From: Sympetrum striolatum
Taxonomy: Eukaryota; Arthropoda; Insecta; Odonata; Libellulidae
DNA length: 64,000 nucleotides
NCBI GenBank assembly: GCA_947579665.1
Contig: OX388344.1
Coordinates: 14,192,346 to 14,256,345, forward strand
Direction of reading: 5' to 3'
Part shown: one piece after another, positions 17,680 to 31,727 of the stretch
How positions within the stretch are numbered: the stretch's first letter is position 1
Layout of the letters: the number at the start of each line of letters is the position of its first letter
The notes under the pieces: generated by a model
What the model saw: only the letters and a program-made list of their open reading frames with translations
Databases searched by the model: none
Told to the model about the DNA's origin: nothing
Program-made: the position numbers and the translations under genes

Positions 17680-20071
17680 GTAAGTCGAACGGTTTTAATT
17701 ACAGGAGTTTCAATTATGCTCAATATTTTCGATTTGGGTGTTTTAAGAAAATAGCCTTCTCCCAAAATGCAGTACATTACGTTATTAGAAATTTCTTGAT
17801 TTGGTACAAATTGCGTGAAAAATTGATCGTATAATCGAAATGCCTTTTAACCGAATCTTATCGTTCTGTTGGTTTTATGTAACAAAGGCATTAATTTTCG
17901 GATCTTCTCTTCAATTAACGTTCCGTAGTTAGTGCGTATTCCCAAAACAATTAACAATTTAGATTTCCCAATCGTCGTTCCTCATCACTCAGAGCTCCGC
18001 TGCAGCTATCCGAGGTTTTTTATCATTTATAAGCTTGATAGAATTAGTTACTCTAGCTTCATCAATATTGAACATTTTTCCGCGTATTTTAAGAAATAAC
18101 GTTTTCACGAGATAAATCATATTAAAGTAACTTTGTTGCTTCCCATTTAAAATGTGGTACTTGCATAAGCTCTCTTTCGTTCCGTTAATGAAAGGATGCA
18201 TTGGAAAAGGAAGTTATTCGGTAATAAGAGAAAGAACTTCCTTCTTAAACCGTTCAAAGAGTTCCAAATTGTGACATACTTAATCATGTATAGCGCTAGT
18301 CTTAGGATAGAACCTTATCAGTTTGTTTGTTTGCGGAAATTCTTCCCATATTTTTAGAATTTCAACTGAAGGTTTTTCATGGCATTGGCATTTTTAAAAA
18401 TTCCTGTGATTCAAATTTATTGGATCGGAATCCGCGACGAAATACCAAATGACCGTTACATATTTGAATATGTGATCCGAAGATGAATATCTCGGAGAAT
18501 TCAATAATTATTCCGAATTGATTGAAAATAACTTAATATCGATGTGAATTGTCGGTCAAGATGAACTTAGCATTAGGATTTTACCTTATTTAATTGCGAG
18601 TGACTGCTAATGAAGCGCGTTCCGAATACTCATAATTTTTTGATTTCATATTCAATACGGATATCAAGGCCGGAGAATTCATTGCCTTTCTGCCGATGCT
18701 TACATTTACTTTTATTTTGTATTTGTGTTATCTGCAACCCACCAGCGAATCGTTAGATTTGAATTTAGGATACGTTTGGAAAGTACTTTCATTCGAAATT
18801 GATTTTCAGTCGAAGGATAGTTAACTTAACGTTGAACAATATGGATTGACAACGATTTCGATAAATTTTGAATGAATTAATACGAGATTAATACCGTATA
18901 AATTATTATTTTATTTATTTATTTATTATTCAAAACTACACATATGCGTAAGGCCGTATATAAGTTAGATCTTGATGGATATCCGGGATGTGTGACTGAG
19001 TTGCGTAGATTAATACACTAATTCGCGAAAAGTGGTTCATAATCCTGTTGCAAAAAGGGATAACCGTTATTAAATTCAGCAGCTTTTTCTTGGTAGAATG
19101 GAATTTTCCGTTAAACCGTTAAACTTTAAAGTCGGTGACGTGGGCTTAAATTGAATATTTATAAGGTTTATTTTATAACGCCTTATATTTGAAATCAACA
19201 TTCTTATTCGCTTCCTCTATGAAGGCTATATATAATATGGAATGGCAGAAACTTTATTATTCTGATTTTTGTCGAAATTTTGTCTTGGCCGACAGTTACA
19301 ACTTAGCGCTGATGTAGTGTCATGCGAATGTGGTATATACTTATATAGATTAATATGCATTGGAGCTTTCTAATTATTGTCGACTGTCTGTTAAATTTAT
19401 TAATTACTTAATAATTGTTTAAATTTATGAAGTTATGGAATACGCTTACTGTTTTTCTGCAGTGTTATTTGAAATCACTATATCCGCCTCTTAGATTCAT
19501 TCTAATTACATTCTAACAATTAAATGTGATGAGAATTAATACACAAAGAAGACTCTTTTAGCTCCCTTATCTTTAATATAACAAAGTCTTTGAATATTAG
19601 TTTCCTAAGTAACAATCTTTAGTTTACTTCCTCGTATTATGTACCTTTTGTACATTTATCATGTTTCGGTAGCATTTAGGGTCGATTGATTTAGTGAACT
19701 AATGCTTGAGGTAAGCTGGAATAAAAATGGATGACTCTTTAGTTATATTTTTTCACCATAATGATATATTTGAATTACTATTGTAATAGCTGTTGGAATT
19801 CAAAGTTGGTCTGAGCTACAGCCAAAAGAAATCTTCCGTGACAACTTCATTTTATCCTTCACTTGTTTATATTATTTTCTTAGAAATCCTTAAGTCGTAC
19901 TCAGGAAATAATTATCAATAATATAATTCATTAATATTATTAAGTCGTTATTATATACGTAACTTCGATCGAAATGGCTTTGAGATACTCATGTAAGCGA
20001 AAAGGTTAAATAGCGTTTCGTATATGCAAATAATTGGATGAATTTTTCACTAGAATTTTCTATATTTACAG
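17680..20071 (+). other. Presumed first intron of the plus-strand gene
   Basis: Runs from GTAAGT (17680) to TCTATATTTACAG (acceptor AG at 20070-20071), about 2.4 kb. It is AT-rich, with a short (ATTT)n run at 18901-18931, and I see no gene in it. A minus-strand ORF of 70 codons at 17989-18201 has no recognisable similarity. Confidence 0.45.
18901..18931. repeat. Short ATTT microsatellite
   Basis: AATTATTATTTTATTTATTTATTTATTATT, an imperfect tetranucleotide run in the presumed intron. Confidence 0.7.
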
Positions 20072-20150
20072 ATGAAGAAGCTCCAGGAGTGTGACATTAA
20101 CGAAGGTCATCGCTGAGATGAGGATACTCGGAGTGAAATGTTCTGCTTAC
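20072..20150 (+). CDS. Candidate second exon with start codon, plus-strand host gene
   Basis: The acceptor TTTTCTATATTTACAG and the donor TTAC|GTAAGT (20151) bound 79 nt. The exon opens with ATG AAG AAG, a 14-codon uORF (MKKLQECDINEGHR) that closes with TGA; one base later a second ATG opens MRILGVKCSAY and crosses the donor in phase 0. The protein is not recognised and the next exon is not certain. If no coding continuation exists, the transcript could be a spliced noncoding RNA. Confidence 0.4.
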
Positions 20151-20746
20151 GTAAGTACATTATTGAATAATATTTAATACTTTGTGTACGTACACACTAC
20201 TTCTTCAGTAGGATGATAAAACTGAGTTACTCCCTAATACCCTGTTTTCGGAATAAAAACTCAGAAATGCAGTAAAATCAATCATTGGTACTTTGAAGAA
20301 GTCACGCAAGTGTTTCAATTTGCGGAAAATTTTACGGAATTAATTTTGAAATTGGTAAATTTCGATGCAATTACCCGTGTTTCGATGTATGCCTTTAGTC
20401 GGCACCGGCGTTCAGATCTTTATCAGCATATATCTATATTTAAAAAGTAATAAAAGCACTATTCTTGGTCATCGTAATTAAATTATATACAAGCAACTCT
20501 GTTTAAATCACTTAATATTGAGATAATAAACTATACAACCGGTATTTTATTAAAGTTACCTAAGTATTTTTCTCGTAGGATATGGTGAAGCTATGAAGCT
20601 ATTGGTATAATTTTCACTTTCACCCTTCATTAAAAAAAGACTTTCAATTTCATGCCCTCAGTATAAGCTGTAGTTCCAAATATTTTCCCTTTCTGTCATT
20701 GAAAATCACTTTCCCTTCCACCTAGACTCGTTGTTTTCGTTGACAG

Positions 20747-20799
20747 ATATTTAGAGGACACTGATAACATCTGCTAAGGGATTTCGAAAGTAGAGGAGG
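20747..20799 (+). other. Weak candidate third exon, plus strand
   Basis: The acceptor TTGTTTTCGTTGACAG (AG 20745-20746) and the donor GAGG|GTAGGT (20800) bound 53 nt. Joined in phase 0 to the previous exon it would close after five codons (IFRGH, then TGA), so either the transcript is noncoding or the segment is not an exon. Confidence 0.2.
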
Positions 20800-22619
20800 G
20801 TAGGTTTCAAGGGCAATACCTAATTCTGCTATTATCATGGTAGAAAATTTGAATAGTAATAATATTTATGTAGTGTTAGTTATATTTGAATAGTAATCTT
20901 TCGCTTTCATAAAACATTGAAATAATTATAAGTAAGTATTATGGAGAGGGGCTCATTAGTTTTCACCATATTTTTAAATGATCGATCGCGCTAAATTATG
21001 TTTTAATTATGAATTTATAAAAATCGAAAACATATATATCAAATTTTATTGAATTGCGTTGCAGAAATAGAAAAATGGCATTGTATATATGTTTATAAAA
21101 TATGATCATCCGTGGAATGGTATTTTAACGTTAGAGAGAAATAGGTAGGTAGAATAGGAATAAGTATTTCTACTCAACTCAGACTATCTCTTAAGGGAAT
21201 TTCATAATTCTATCAATTGTAACAAGCTAATAATTCAACAAAAGCTGATCAGATTCAAGTGAAAATTATGTACCGTAGTATTTTAAAGTTTAATGAGCTG
21301 TAAGGTCATTCTTGTGGTCGTCAAAAGTTTTCTATGATCTAATCCAAAATAAATAACAATTGATTTTTTATAATCTTTCTCCTAGCAGTAGTGTCTGGTC
21401 TTCTAAGAGTTTTCGCTAATTTAAAACCTTTCTTTACAAAAACTTAATGAAACTTAACAATTTATATTAGAATTCTTCATTCCTCCATCACCAACCAAAG
21501 TTATGCTTTTAAATAGATGGTAACCGTCGCTGTTTTCTGTGCGAAATATAAGTTAAGATTCGATGGGATTCACCTATGATATACTCTTCAATTTTTGTAA
21601 TTGGATAAAATTTCCTCGTATAATGATAGATTTAAGCAAGTAGCAAATAATAGTAATTTATTCAGTGTTTCGAATTTTTAGTTTATTTGATGCCAACAAA
21701 CATATCTCAAAATATACTAATGGTCTTTTAAATATCTTTGTGAGCAACGAGATCATAACGTAAAATCACAAAATAGTTCTTTTATGCTGTTATGAATTTT
21801 TTGTAGAAAATTGGTTTAATGTGAAGTTTACTATCTAGATAATTGTAAAGTTTCCGGTAATGCGGAAACTTTTCAATATCGCGATATCTTTCTCTGAATT
21901 TTGTATGTGCCATTTTACATTGCTGACGTATAGAAGAAAATGACCCCTCATATTTCTGTGGTAAACTTACCACCATTTGCCTTCCTGGTCCTTAATTGAG
22001 ACATCCTTACCTTCCTTTCTGTAGTACATGCTTTTGTAAACAATACTTTGGAGTTTGCTGATAGCATAAAACCTAACTTATGGTCTTTCGACGTAGTTCA
22101 TGACAAAGGAGCAAGATTGGATTCCAAACATTTATACAATCTGAATTACTTTATATTTGGAATTATATTTAGATGATAAGGATTTCATATTGAAACGATA
22201 ACGTTCTTTAGAAGATGTAAGAAAACTCGAGGGAGAGGATGATTTAAACTTACATACTTGGAGTATTATGACGAAATGTCCACGTGAAAAAAATATGTAC
22301 AATATTTAAAAATAAATGCAAAAAAATGTGTAAAAATAAATACAAACCGAATAGAGTAATAAAAAGAGCAATATACTGCTATTACGTAATAATTTTAAGA
22401 AAGAGAGAGCGATATTTTTTTATTATGAATAAATCGGCGTTACTTTGGTTAAGACTAGATTCTGATAATTCTTTTAAAGAAACAAAAATTCCCTTTAGGA
22501 CTTTTTGTTTCCTTTCATATTACAGTCTATTCTTCGTCGGATTCGAAGGCTTCGTTATAATGTCTGTCATGGCGCCATATTCATCGCAGATCGGTTATTT
22601 GATTGGATAGAATTTGTTT
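20800..22619. other. Unassigned AT-rich DNA
   Basis: I see no gene, RNA or repeat I can name. A 108-codon plus-strand ORF at 22284-22610 is Lys/Tyr-rich in its first half as expected from A-rich DNA. Its second half lies opposite the probable C-terminal tail of the transposase fossil on the other strand, so it is not taken as a gene. Confidence 0.5.
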
Positions 22620-23600
22620 TCCTTACCGGTCTCGGGGACCAGTGCTGACAGAAATCCAGCTTCAGCGAAACATTTTTGAGCAGTCGATGTTTTATTATCT
22701 TTAAATTATTCCAATTTATGGCATCCTGCACTGACATTTTTTATCACCTCCGACACTGTATTCGCAGTAGCAGCCAATAACGATCGCATCATTTACTTTC
22801 TATATTGTGCCTTCAACGATCTAATTACCCCCTGATCCATTGATTGCTGAGTGATGCCAGTTGTGTTTGCCGGTAACCAGGCTAGCTCCATATTCGAAAG
22901 GCGAATTTTAGGATGACAGGTTGCGTTATCGAGGAAAGGTATGACTTTCCTATCTTTCCTCTTCGTTTCGGTGTTGAAACTTTTCAGCCACTCTTCCATG
23001 ATTGAAGCCATGTTCCATGCTTTTGTATTATTTCAATATGTGATCGGTAGCTTCTCAATGGCAACATTATTGAAACATCGTGATCGAGCTGATTTACGGT
23101 TGACGCATTAGGAGCTCCCAAGCCATATTGCCACAAATGAAAATGATGAAACGCTCCTTTGAGTGCTTCCTTTCTAAAGAATAAGCGAAAATGTAAGATA
23201 ATTTTTTTCATTTATGCACTCATTTCCTGAAAAAGAACTTCGAAAAGGAAAATTCCTAGCAGTTTCCTCCTTTAACACAAAATGTTTTAGACAGCAATGC
23301 CCTGTAAAACATTCCGGTTTCGTCCCCGCTGTAGATATCACATGGTTAGTAGCCTAAATTTATTCTTGAACCTTGCCTTTCCAGTCCTCTACGGTTATCA
23401 CATCCACGTCATTCGAATTGCAGACACCTATGATCCAAGAAACTGCAAACTCCTATGCCTTTTCTTGTACCATTGGACCTGATAAAGGAATATTCCTCGA
23501 TCATGCTCGCACAAACCAGTCCCAAACTTATTTGTTTAATTCTTCATATTCGCACAGAGGAGTTTTCCTCCTTCCGCCGTAAACTGCCCGAGATTTAATC
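22620..23600 (-). pseudogene. pogo/Tigger (CENP-B-related) transposase fossil
   Basis: Reading the minus strand from 23600 down, pieces of a Tigger-type transposase appear in the correct order in more than one frame: a YGGRRKTPLCEYEEL lead-in; WDWFVRA then SRNIPLSGPMVQEKA (23471-23500 covers SRNIPLSGPM); ITVEDWKGKVQ (about 23386-23366); DIYSGDETGMFYRALLSKTF with the first catalytic Asp at 23322-23324; RKSARSRCFNNV then EKLPITY; NNTKAWNMASIMEEWLKSF; FLDNATCHPK with the second Asp at 22928-22930; LAWLPANTTGITQQSMDQGV with the third Asp at 22835-22837, 30 residues after the second; and a C-terminal QKCFAEAGF. These are DDE_1 family hallmarks. Stops (for example at 23256-23258, 23033-23035 and 22793-22795), at least one frameshift and an apparent insertion near 23110-23250 make it dead. 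The N-terminal DNA-binding domain is missing or unrecognisable. Confidence 0.88.
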
Positions 23601-23763
23601 CCCACAAATATAAGAGGAAAAATTTAAATGCTCCTACATATTACCTAATAATGATTCGTTTGTTCTGCTACGTTTATTAAGAGCTATTCCTCTGCAAAAT
23701 CGAAGATCTTGAAATGATATTTACAACTGAACGCAAATAATTACGGATAATATCGCCAATGGG
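23601..23763. other. Junction between transposase fossil and satellite array
   Basis: 163 bp where the N-terminal helix-turn-helix part of the transposase would be expected, but I cannot recognise it. No inverted terminal repeat or target duplication is visible before the first satellite monomer. Confidence 0.5.
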
Positions 23764-24599
23764 AATTCAACTTTCATTATTATCTTTCGGCAGCATTTGG
23801 ATGAACTTCCGAAGCCATGACAATGTGATATAAGGAGCTGGCTGGTGCTGAAAGATGGTGCTTGGTCGAGGGATGCGAACTCAAATTAACTAAGTACAAA
23901 TGGATAAGAATGCTATTACTGTACCTATTTTGTGATTCGTCATTGTTATCAAAAGTAAATATAATTAACTTTCATTATTATCTTTCGGCAGCATTTGGAT
24001 GAACTTCCGAAGCCATGACAATGCGATATAAGGAGCAGGGTGGTGCTGAAAGATGGTGCTTGGTCGAGGGATGCGAACTCAAATTAACTAAGTACAAATG
24101 GATAAGAATGCTATTACTGTACCTATTTTGTGATTCGTCATTGTTATCAAAAGTAAATATAATTAACTTTCATTATTATCTTTCGGCAGCATTTGGATGA
24201 ACTTCCGAAGCCATGACGATGCGATATAAGGAGCAGGGTGGTGCTGAAAGATGGTGCTTGGTCGAGGGATGCGAACTCAAATTAACTTAGTACAAATGGA
24301 TAAGAATGCTATTGCTGTACCTATTTTGTGATTCGTCATTGTTATCAAAAGTAAATATAATTAACATTCATTATTATCTTTCGGCAGCATTTGGATGAAC
24401 TTCCGAAGCCATGACAATGCGATATAAGGAGCAGGGTGGTGCTGAAAGATGGTGCTTGGTCGAGGGATGCGAACTCAAATTAACTAAGTACAAATGGATA
24501 AGAATGCTATTACTGTACCTATTTTGTGATTCGTCATTGTTATCAAAAGTAAATATAATTAACTTTCATTATTATCTTTCGGCAGCATTTGGATGAACT

Positions 24600-27500
24600 T
24601 CCGAAGCCATGACAATGCGATATAAGGAGCAGGGTGGTGCTGAAAGATGGTGCTTGGTCGAGGGATGCGAACTCAAATTAACTTAGTACAAATGGATAAG
24701 AATGCTATTGCTGTACCTATTTTGTGATTCGTCATTGTTATCAAAAGTAAATATAATTAACTTTCATTATTATCTTTCGGCAGCATTTGGATGAACTTCC
24801 GAAGCCATGACGATACGATATAAGGAGCAGGGTGGTGCTGAAAGATGGTGCTTGGTCGAGGGATGCGAACTCAAATTAACTAAGTACAAATGGATAAGAA
24901 TGCTATTGCTGTACCTATTTTGTGATTCGTAATTGTTATCAAAAGTAAATATAATTAAATTTCATTATTATCTTTCGGCAGCATTTGGATGAATTTCCGA
25001 AGCCATGACGATACGATATAAGGAGCAGGGTGGTGCTGAAAGATGGTGCTTGGTCGAGGGATGCGAACTCAAATTAACTAAGTACAAATGGATAAGAATG
25101 CTATTACTGTACCTATTTTGTGATTCGTCATTGTTATCAAAAGTAAATATAATTAACTTTCATTATTATCTTTCGGCAGCATTTGGATGAACTTCCGAAG
25201 CCATGACAATGCGATATAAGGAGCAGGGTGGTGCTGAAAGATGGTGCTTGGTCGAGGGATGCGAACTCATATTAACTAAGTACAAATGGATAAGAATACT
25301 ATTGCTGTACCTATTTTGTGATTCGTAATTGTTATCAAAAGTAAATATAATTAACTTTCATTATTATCTTTCGGCAGCATTTGGATGAACTTCCGAAGCC
25401 ATGAAAATGCGATATAAGGAGCAGGGTGGTGCTGAAAGATGGTGCTTGGTCGAGGGATGCGAACTCAAATTAACTAAGTACAAATGGATAAGAATGCTAT
25501 TACTGTACCTATTTTGTGCTTCGTAATTGTTATCAAAAGTAAATATAATAAACTTTCATTATTATCTTTCGGCAGCATTTGGATGAACTTCCGAAGCCAT
25601 GACAAAGCGATATAAGGAGCAGGGTGGTGCTGAAAGATGGTGCTTGGTCGAGGGATGCGAACTCAAATTAAATTAGTACAAATGGATAAGAATGCTATTG
25701 CTGTACCTATTTTGTGATTCGTCATTGTTATCAAAAGTAAATATAATTAACTTTCATTATTATCTTTCGGCAGCATTTGGATGAACTTCCGAAGCCATGA
25801 CGATACGATATAAGGAGCAGGGTGGTGCTGAAAGATGGTGCTTGGTCGAGGGATGCGAACTCAAATTAACTAAGTACAAATGGATAAGAATGCTATTGCT
25901 GTACCTATTTTGTGATTCGTAATTGTTATCAAAAGTAAATATAATTAACTTTCATTATTATCTTTCGGCAGCATTTGGATGAACTTCCGAAGCCATGACG
26001 ATACGATATAAGGAGCAGGGTGGTGCTGAAAGATGGTGCTTGGTCGAGGGATGCGAACTCAAATTAACTAAGTACAAATGGATAAGAATGCTATTACTGT
26101 ACCTATTTTGTGATTCGTCATTGTTATCAAAAGTAAATATAATTAACTTTCATTATTATCTTTCGGCAGCATTTGGATGAACTTCCGAAGCCATGACGAT
26201 ACGATATAAGGAGCAGGGTGGTGCTGAAAGATGGTGCTTGGTCGAGGGATGCGAACTCAAATTAACTAAGTACAAATGGATAAGAATGCTATGACTGTAC
26301 CTATTTTGTGATTCGTCATTGTTATCAAATGTAAATATAATTAACTTTCATTATTATCTTTCGGCAGCATTTGGATTAACTTCCGAAGCCATGACGATGC
26401 GATATAAGGAGCAGGGTGGTGCTGAAAGATGGTGCTTGTTCGAGGGATGCGAACTCAAATTAACTAAGTACAAATGGATAAGAATGCTATTGCTGAACCT
26501 ATTTTGTGATTCGTCATTGTTATCAAAAGTAAATATAATTAACTTTCATTATTATCTTTCGGCAGCATTTGGATGAACTTCCGAAGCCATGACGATACGA
26601 TATAAGGAGCAGGGTGGTGCTGAAACATGGTGCTTGGTCGAGGGATGCGAACTCAAATTAACTAAGTACAAATGGATAAGAATGCTATTGCTGTACCTAT
26701 TTTGTGATTCGTAATTGTTATCAAAAGTAAATATAATTAACTTTCATTATTATCTTTCGGCAGCATTTGGATGAACTTCCGAAGCCATGACAATGCGATA
26801 TAAGGAGCAGGGTGGTGCTGAAAGATGGTGCTTGGTCGAGGGATGCGAACTCAAATTAACTAAGTACAAATGGATAAGAATGCTATTGCTGTACCTATTT
26901 TGTGATTCGTCATTGTTATCAAAAGTAAATATAATTAACTTTCATAATTATCTTTCGGCAGCATTTGGATGAACTTCCGAAGCCATGACAATGCGATATA
27001 AGGAGCAGGGTGGTGCTGAAAGATGGTGCTTGGTCGAGGGATGCGAACTCAAATTAAATTAGTACAAATGGATAAGAATGCTATTGCTGTACCTATTTTG
27101 TGATTCGTCATTGTTATCAAAAGTAAATATAATTAACTTTCATTATTATCTTTCGGCAGCATTTGGATGAACTTCCGAAGCCATGACGATACGATATAAG
27201 GAGCAGGGTGGTGCTGAAAGATGGTGCTTGGTCGAGGGATGCGAACTCAAATTAACTAAGTACAAATGGATAAGAATGCTATTGCTGTACCTATTTTGTG
27301 ATTCGTCATTGTTATCAAAAGTAAATATAATTAACTTTCATTATTATCTTTCGGCAGCATTTGGATGAACTTCCGAAGCCATGACAATGCGATATAAGGA
27401 GCAGGGTGGTGCTGAAAGATGGTGCTTGGTCGAGGGATGCGAACTCAAATTAAATTAGTACAAATGGATAAGAATGCTATTGCTGTACCTATTTTGTGAT

Positions 27501-30500
27501 TCGTCATTGTTATCAAAAGTAAATATAATTAACTTTCATTATTATCTTTCGGCAGCATTTGGATGAACTTCCGAAGCCATGACAATGCGATATAAGGAGC
27601 AGGGTGGTGCTGAAAGATGGTGCTTGGTCGAGGGATGCGAACTCAAATTAAATTAGTACAAATGGATAAGAATGCTATTGCTGTACCTATTTTGTGATTC
27701 GTCATTTTTATCAAAAGTAAATATAATTAACTTTCATTATTATCTTTCGGCAGCATTTGGATGAACTTCCGAAGCCATGACGATACGATATAAGGAGCAG
27801 GGTGGTGCTGAAAGATGGTACTTGGTCGAGGGATGCGAACTCAAATTAACTAAGTACAAATGGATAAGAATGCTATTGCTGTACCTATTTTGTGATTCGT
27901 AATTGTTATCAAAAGTAAATATAATTAACTTTCATTATTATCTTTCGGCAGCATTTGGATGAACTTCCGAAGCCATGACGATACGATATAAGGAGCAGGG
28001 TGGTGCTGAAAGATGGTGCTTGGTCGAGGGATGCGAACTCAAATTAACTAAGTACAAATGGATAAGAATGCTATTACTGTACCTATTTTGTGATTCGTCA
28101 TTGTTATCAAAAGTAAATATAATTAACTTTCATTATTATCTTTCGGCAGCATTTGGATGAACTTCCGAAGCCATGACAATGCGATATAAGGAGCAGGGTG
28201 GTGCTGAAAGATGGTGCTTGGTCGAGGGATGCGAACTCAAATTAACTTAGTACAAATGGATAAGAATGCTATTGCTGTACCTATTTTGTGATTCGTCATT
28301 GTTATCAAAAGTAAATATAATTAACTTTCATTATTATCTTTCGGCAGCATTTGGATGAACTTCCGAAGCCATGACGATACGATATAAGGAGCAGGGTGGT
28401 GCTGAAAGATGGTGCTTGGTCGAGGGATGCGAACTCAAATTAACTAAGTACAAATGGATAAGAATGCTATTGCTGTACCTATTTTGTGATTCGTAATTGT
28501 TATCAAAAGTAAATATAATTAAATTTCATTATTATCTTTCGGCAGCATTTGGATGAATTTCCGAAGCCATGACGATACGATATAAGGAGCAGGGTGGTGC
28601 TGAAAGATGGTGCTTGGTCGAGGGATGCGAACTCAAATTAACTAAGTACAAATGGATAAGAATGCTATTACTGTACCTATTTTGTGATTCGTCATTGTTA
28701 TCAAAAGTAAATATAATTAACTTTCATTATTATCTTTCGGCAGCATTTGGATGAACTTCCGAAGCCATGACAATGCGATATAAGGAGCAGGGTGGTGCTG
28801 AAAGATGGTGCTTGGTCGAGGGATGCGAACTCATATTAACTAAGTACAAATGGATAAGAATACTATTGCTGTACCTATTTTGTGATTCGTAATTGTTATC
28901 AAAAGTAAATATAATTAACTTTCATTATTATCTTTCGGCAGCATTTGGATGAACTTCCGAAGCCATGAAAATGCGATATAAGGAGCAGGGTGGTGCTGAA
29001 AGATGGTGCTTGGTCGAGGGATGCGAACTCAAATTAACTAAGTACAAATGGATAAGAATGCTATTACTGTACCTATTTTGTGCTTCGTAATTGTTATCAA
29101 AAGTAAATATAATAAACTTTCATTATTATCTTTCGGCAGCATTTGGATGAACTTCCGAAGCCATGACAAAGCGATATAAGGAGCAGGGTGGTGCTGAAAG
29201 ATGGTGCTTGGTCGAGGGATGCGAACTCAAATTAAATTAGTACAAATGGATAAGAATGCTATTGCTGTACCTATTTTGTGATTCGTCATTGTTATCAAAA
29301 GTAAATATAATTAACTTTCATTATTATCTTTCGGCAGCATTTGGATGAACTTCCGAAGCCATGACGATACGATATAAGGAGCAGGGTGGTGCTGAAAGAT
29401 GGTGCTTGGTCGAGGGATGCGAACTCAAATTAACTAAGTACAAATGGATAAGAATGCTATTGCTGTACCTATTTTGTGATTCGTAATTGTTATCAAAAGT
29501 AAATATAATTAACTTTCATTATTATCTTTCGGCAGCATTTGGATGAACTTCCGAAGCCATGACGATACGATATAAGGAGCAGGGTGGTGCTGAAAGATGG
29601 TGCTTGGTCGAGGGATGCGAACTCAAATTAACTAAGTACAAATGGATAAGAATGCTATTACTGTACCTATTTTGTGATTCGTCATTGTTATCAAAAGTAA
29701 ATATAATTAACTTTCATTATTATCTTTCGGCAGCATTTGGATGAACTTCCGAAGCCATGACGATACGATATAAGGAGCAGGGTGGTGCTGAAAGATGGTG
29801 CTTGGTCGAGGGATGCGAACTCAAATTAACTAAGTACAAATGGATAAGAATGCTATGACTGTACCTATTTTGTGATTCGTCATTGTTATCAAATGTAAAT
29901 ATAATTAACTTTCATTATTATCTTTCGGCAGCATTTGGATTAACTTCCGAAGCCATGACGATGCGATATAAGGAGCAGGGTGGTGCTGAAAGATGGTGCT
30001 TGTTCGAGGGATGCGAACTCAAATTAACTAAGTACAAATGGATAAGAATGCTATTGCTGAACCTATTTTGTGATTCGTCATTGTTATCAAAAGTAAATAT
30101 AATTAACTTTCATTATTATCTTTCGGCAGCATTTGGATGAACTTCCGAAGCCATGACGATACGATATAAGGAGCAGGGTGGTGCTGAAACATGGTGCTTG
30201 GTCGAGGGATGCGAACTCAAATTAACTAAGTACAAATGGATAAGAATGCTATTGCTGTACCTATTTTGTGATTCGTAATTGTTATCAAAAGTAAATATAA
30301 TTAACTTTCATTATTATCTTTCGGCAGCATTTGGATGAACTTCCGAAGCCATGACAATGCGATATAAGGAGCAGGGTGGTGCTGAAAGATGGTGCTTGGT
30401 CGAGGGATGCGAACTCAAATTAACTAAGTACAAATGGATAAGAATGCTATTGCTGTACCTATTTTGTGATTCGTCATTGTTATCAAAAGTAAATATAATT

Positions 30501-31727
30501 AACTTTCATAATTATCTTTCGGCAGCATTTGGATGAACTTCCGAAGCCATGACAATGCGATATAAGGAGCAGGGTGGTGCTGAAAGATGGTGCTTGGTCG
30601 AGGGATGCGAACTCAAATTAAATTAGTACAAATGGATAAGAATGCTATTGCTGTACCTATTTTGTGATTCGTCATTGTTATCAAAAGTAAATATAATTAA
30701 CTTTCATTATTATCTTTCGGCAGCATTTGGATGAACTTCCGAAGCCATGACGATACGATATAAGGAGCAGGGTGGTGCTGAAAGATGGTGCTTGGTCGAG
30801 GGATGCGAACTCAAATTAACTAAGTACAAATGGATAAGAATGCTATTGCTGTACCTATTTTGTGATTCGTCATTGTTATCAAAAGTAAATATAATTAACT
30901 TTCATTATTATCTTTCGGCAGCATTTGGATGAACTTCCGAAGCCATGACAATGCGATATAAGGAGCAGGGTGGTGCTGAAAGATGGTGCTTGGTCGAGGG
31001 ATGCGAACTCAAATTAAATTAGTACAAATGGATAAGAATGCTATTGCTGTACCTATTTTGTGATTCGTCATTGTTATCAAAAGTAAATATAATTAACTTT
31101 CATTATTATCTTTCGGCAGCATTTGGATGAACTTCCGAAGCCATGACAATGCGATATAAGGAGCAGGGTGGTGCTGAAAGATGGTGCTTGGTCGAGGGAT
31201 GCGAACTCAAATTAAATTAGTACAAATGGATAAGAATGCTATTGCTGTACCTATTTTGTGATTCGTCATTTTTATCAAAAGTAAATATAATTAACTTTCA
31301 TTATTATCTTTCGGCAGCATTTGGATGAACTTCCGAAGCCATGACGATACGATATAAGGAGCAGGGTGGTGCTGAAAGATGGTACTTGGTCGAGGGATGC
31401 GAACTCAAATTAACTAAGTACAAATGGATAAGAATGCTATTGCTGTACCTATTTTGTGATTCGTAATTGTTATCAAAAGTAAATATAATTAACTTTCATT
31501 ATTATCTTTCGGCAGCATTTGGATGAACTTCCGAAGCCATGACGATACGATATAAGGAGCAGGGTGGTGCTGAAAGATGGTGCTTGGTCGAGGGATGCGA
31601 ACTCAAATTAACTAAGTACAAATGGATAAGAATGCTATTACTGTACCTATTTTGTGATTCGTCATTGTTATCAAAAGTAAATATAATTAACTTTCATTAT
31701 TATCTTTCGGCAGCATTTGGATGAACT
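24600..31727. repeat. Higher-order repeat: 18-mer (3564 bp), two tandem copies
   Basis: Rare monomer variants recur exactly 3564 bp (18 x 198) apart: the GCTTGTTCGAGG variant in the units at 26391 and 29955, the TTTCATAATTATC variant in the units at 26787 and 30351, ACTCATATTAAC near 25265 and 28829, and the TGTGCTTCGTAATTG and GACAAAGCG pair near 25518/25592 and 29082/29156. Correspondence starts near 24600 (AACTTAGTAC at 24682 and 28246) and stops near 31730. Edges are accurate to about one monomer. Confidence 0.9.

Noticed and set aside
22284..22610. 108-codon plus-strand ORF
   Set aside because: Lys/Tyr-rich N-terminal half from A-rich DNA; the C-terminal half lies opposite the transposase tail. 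No family features.
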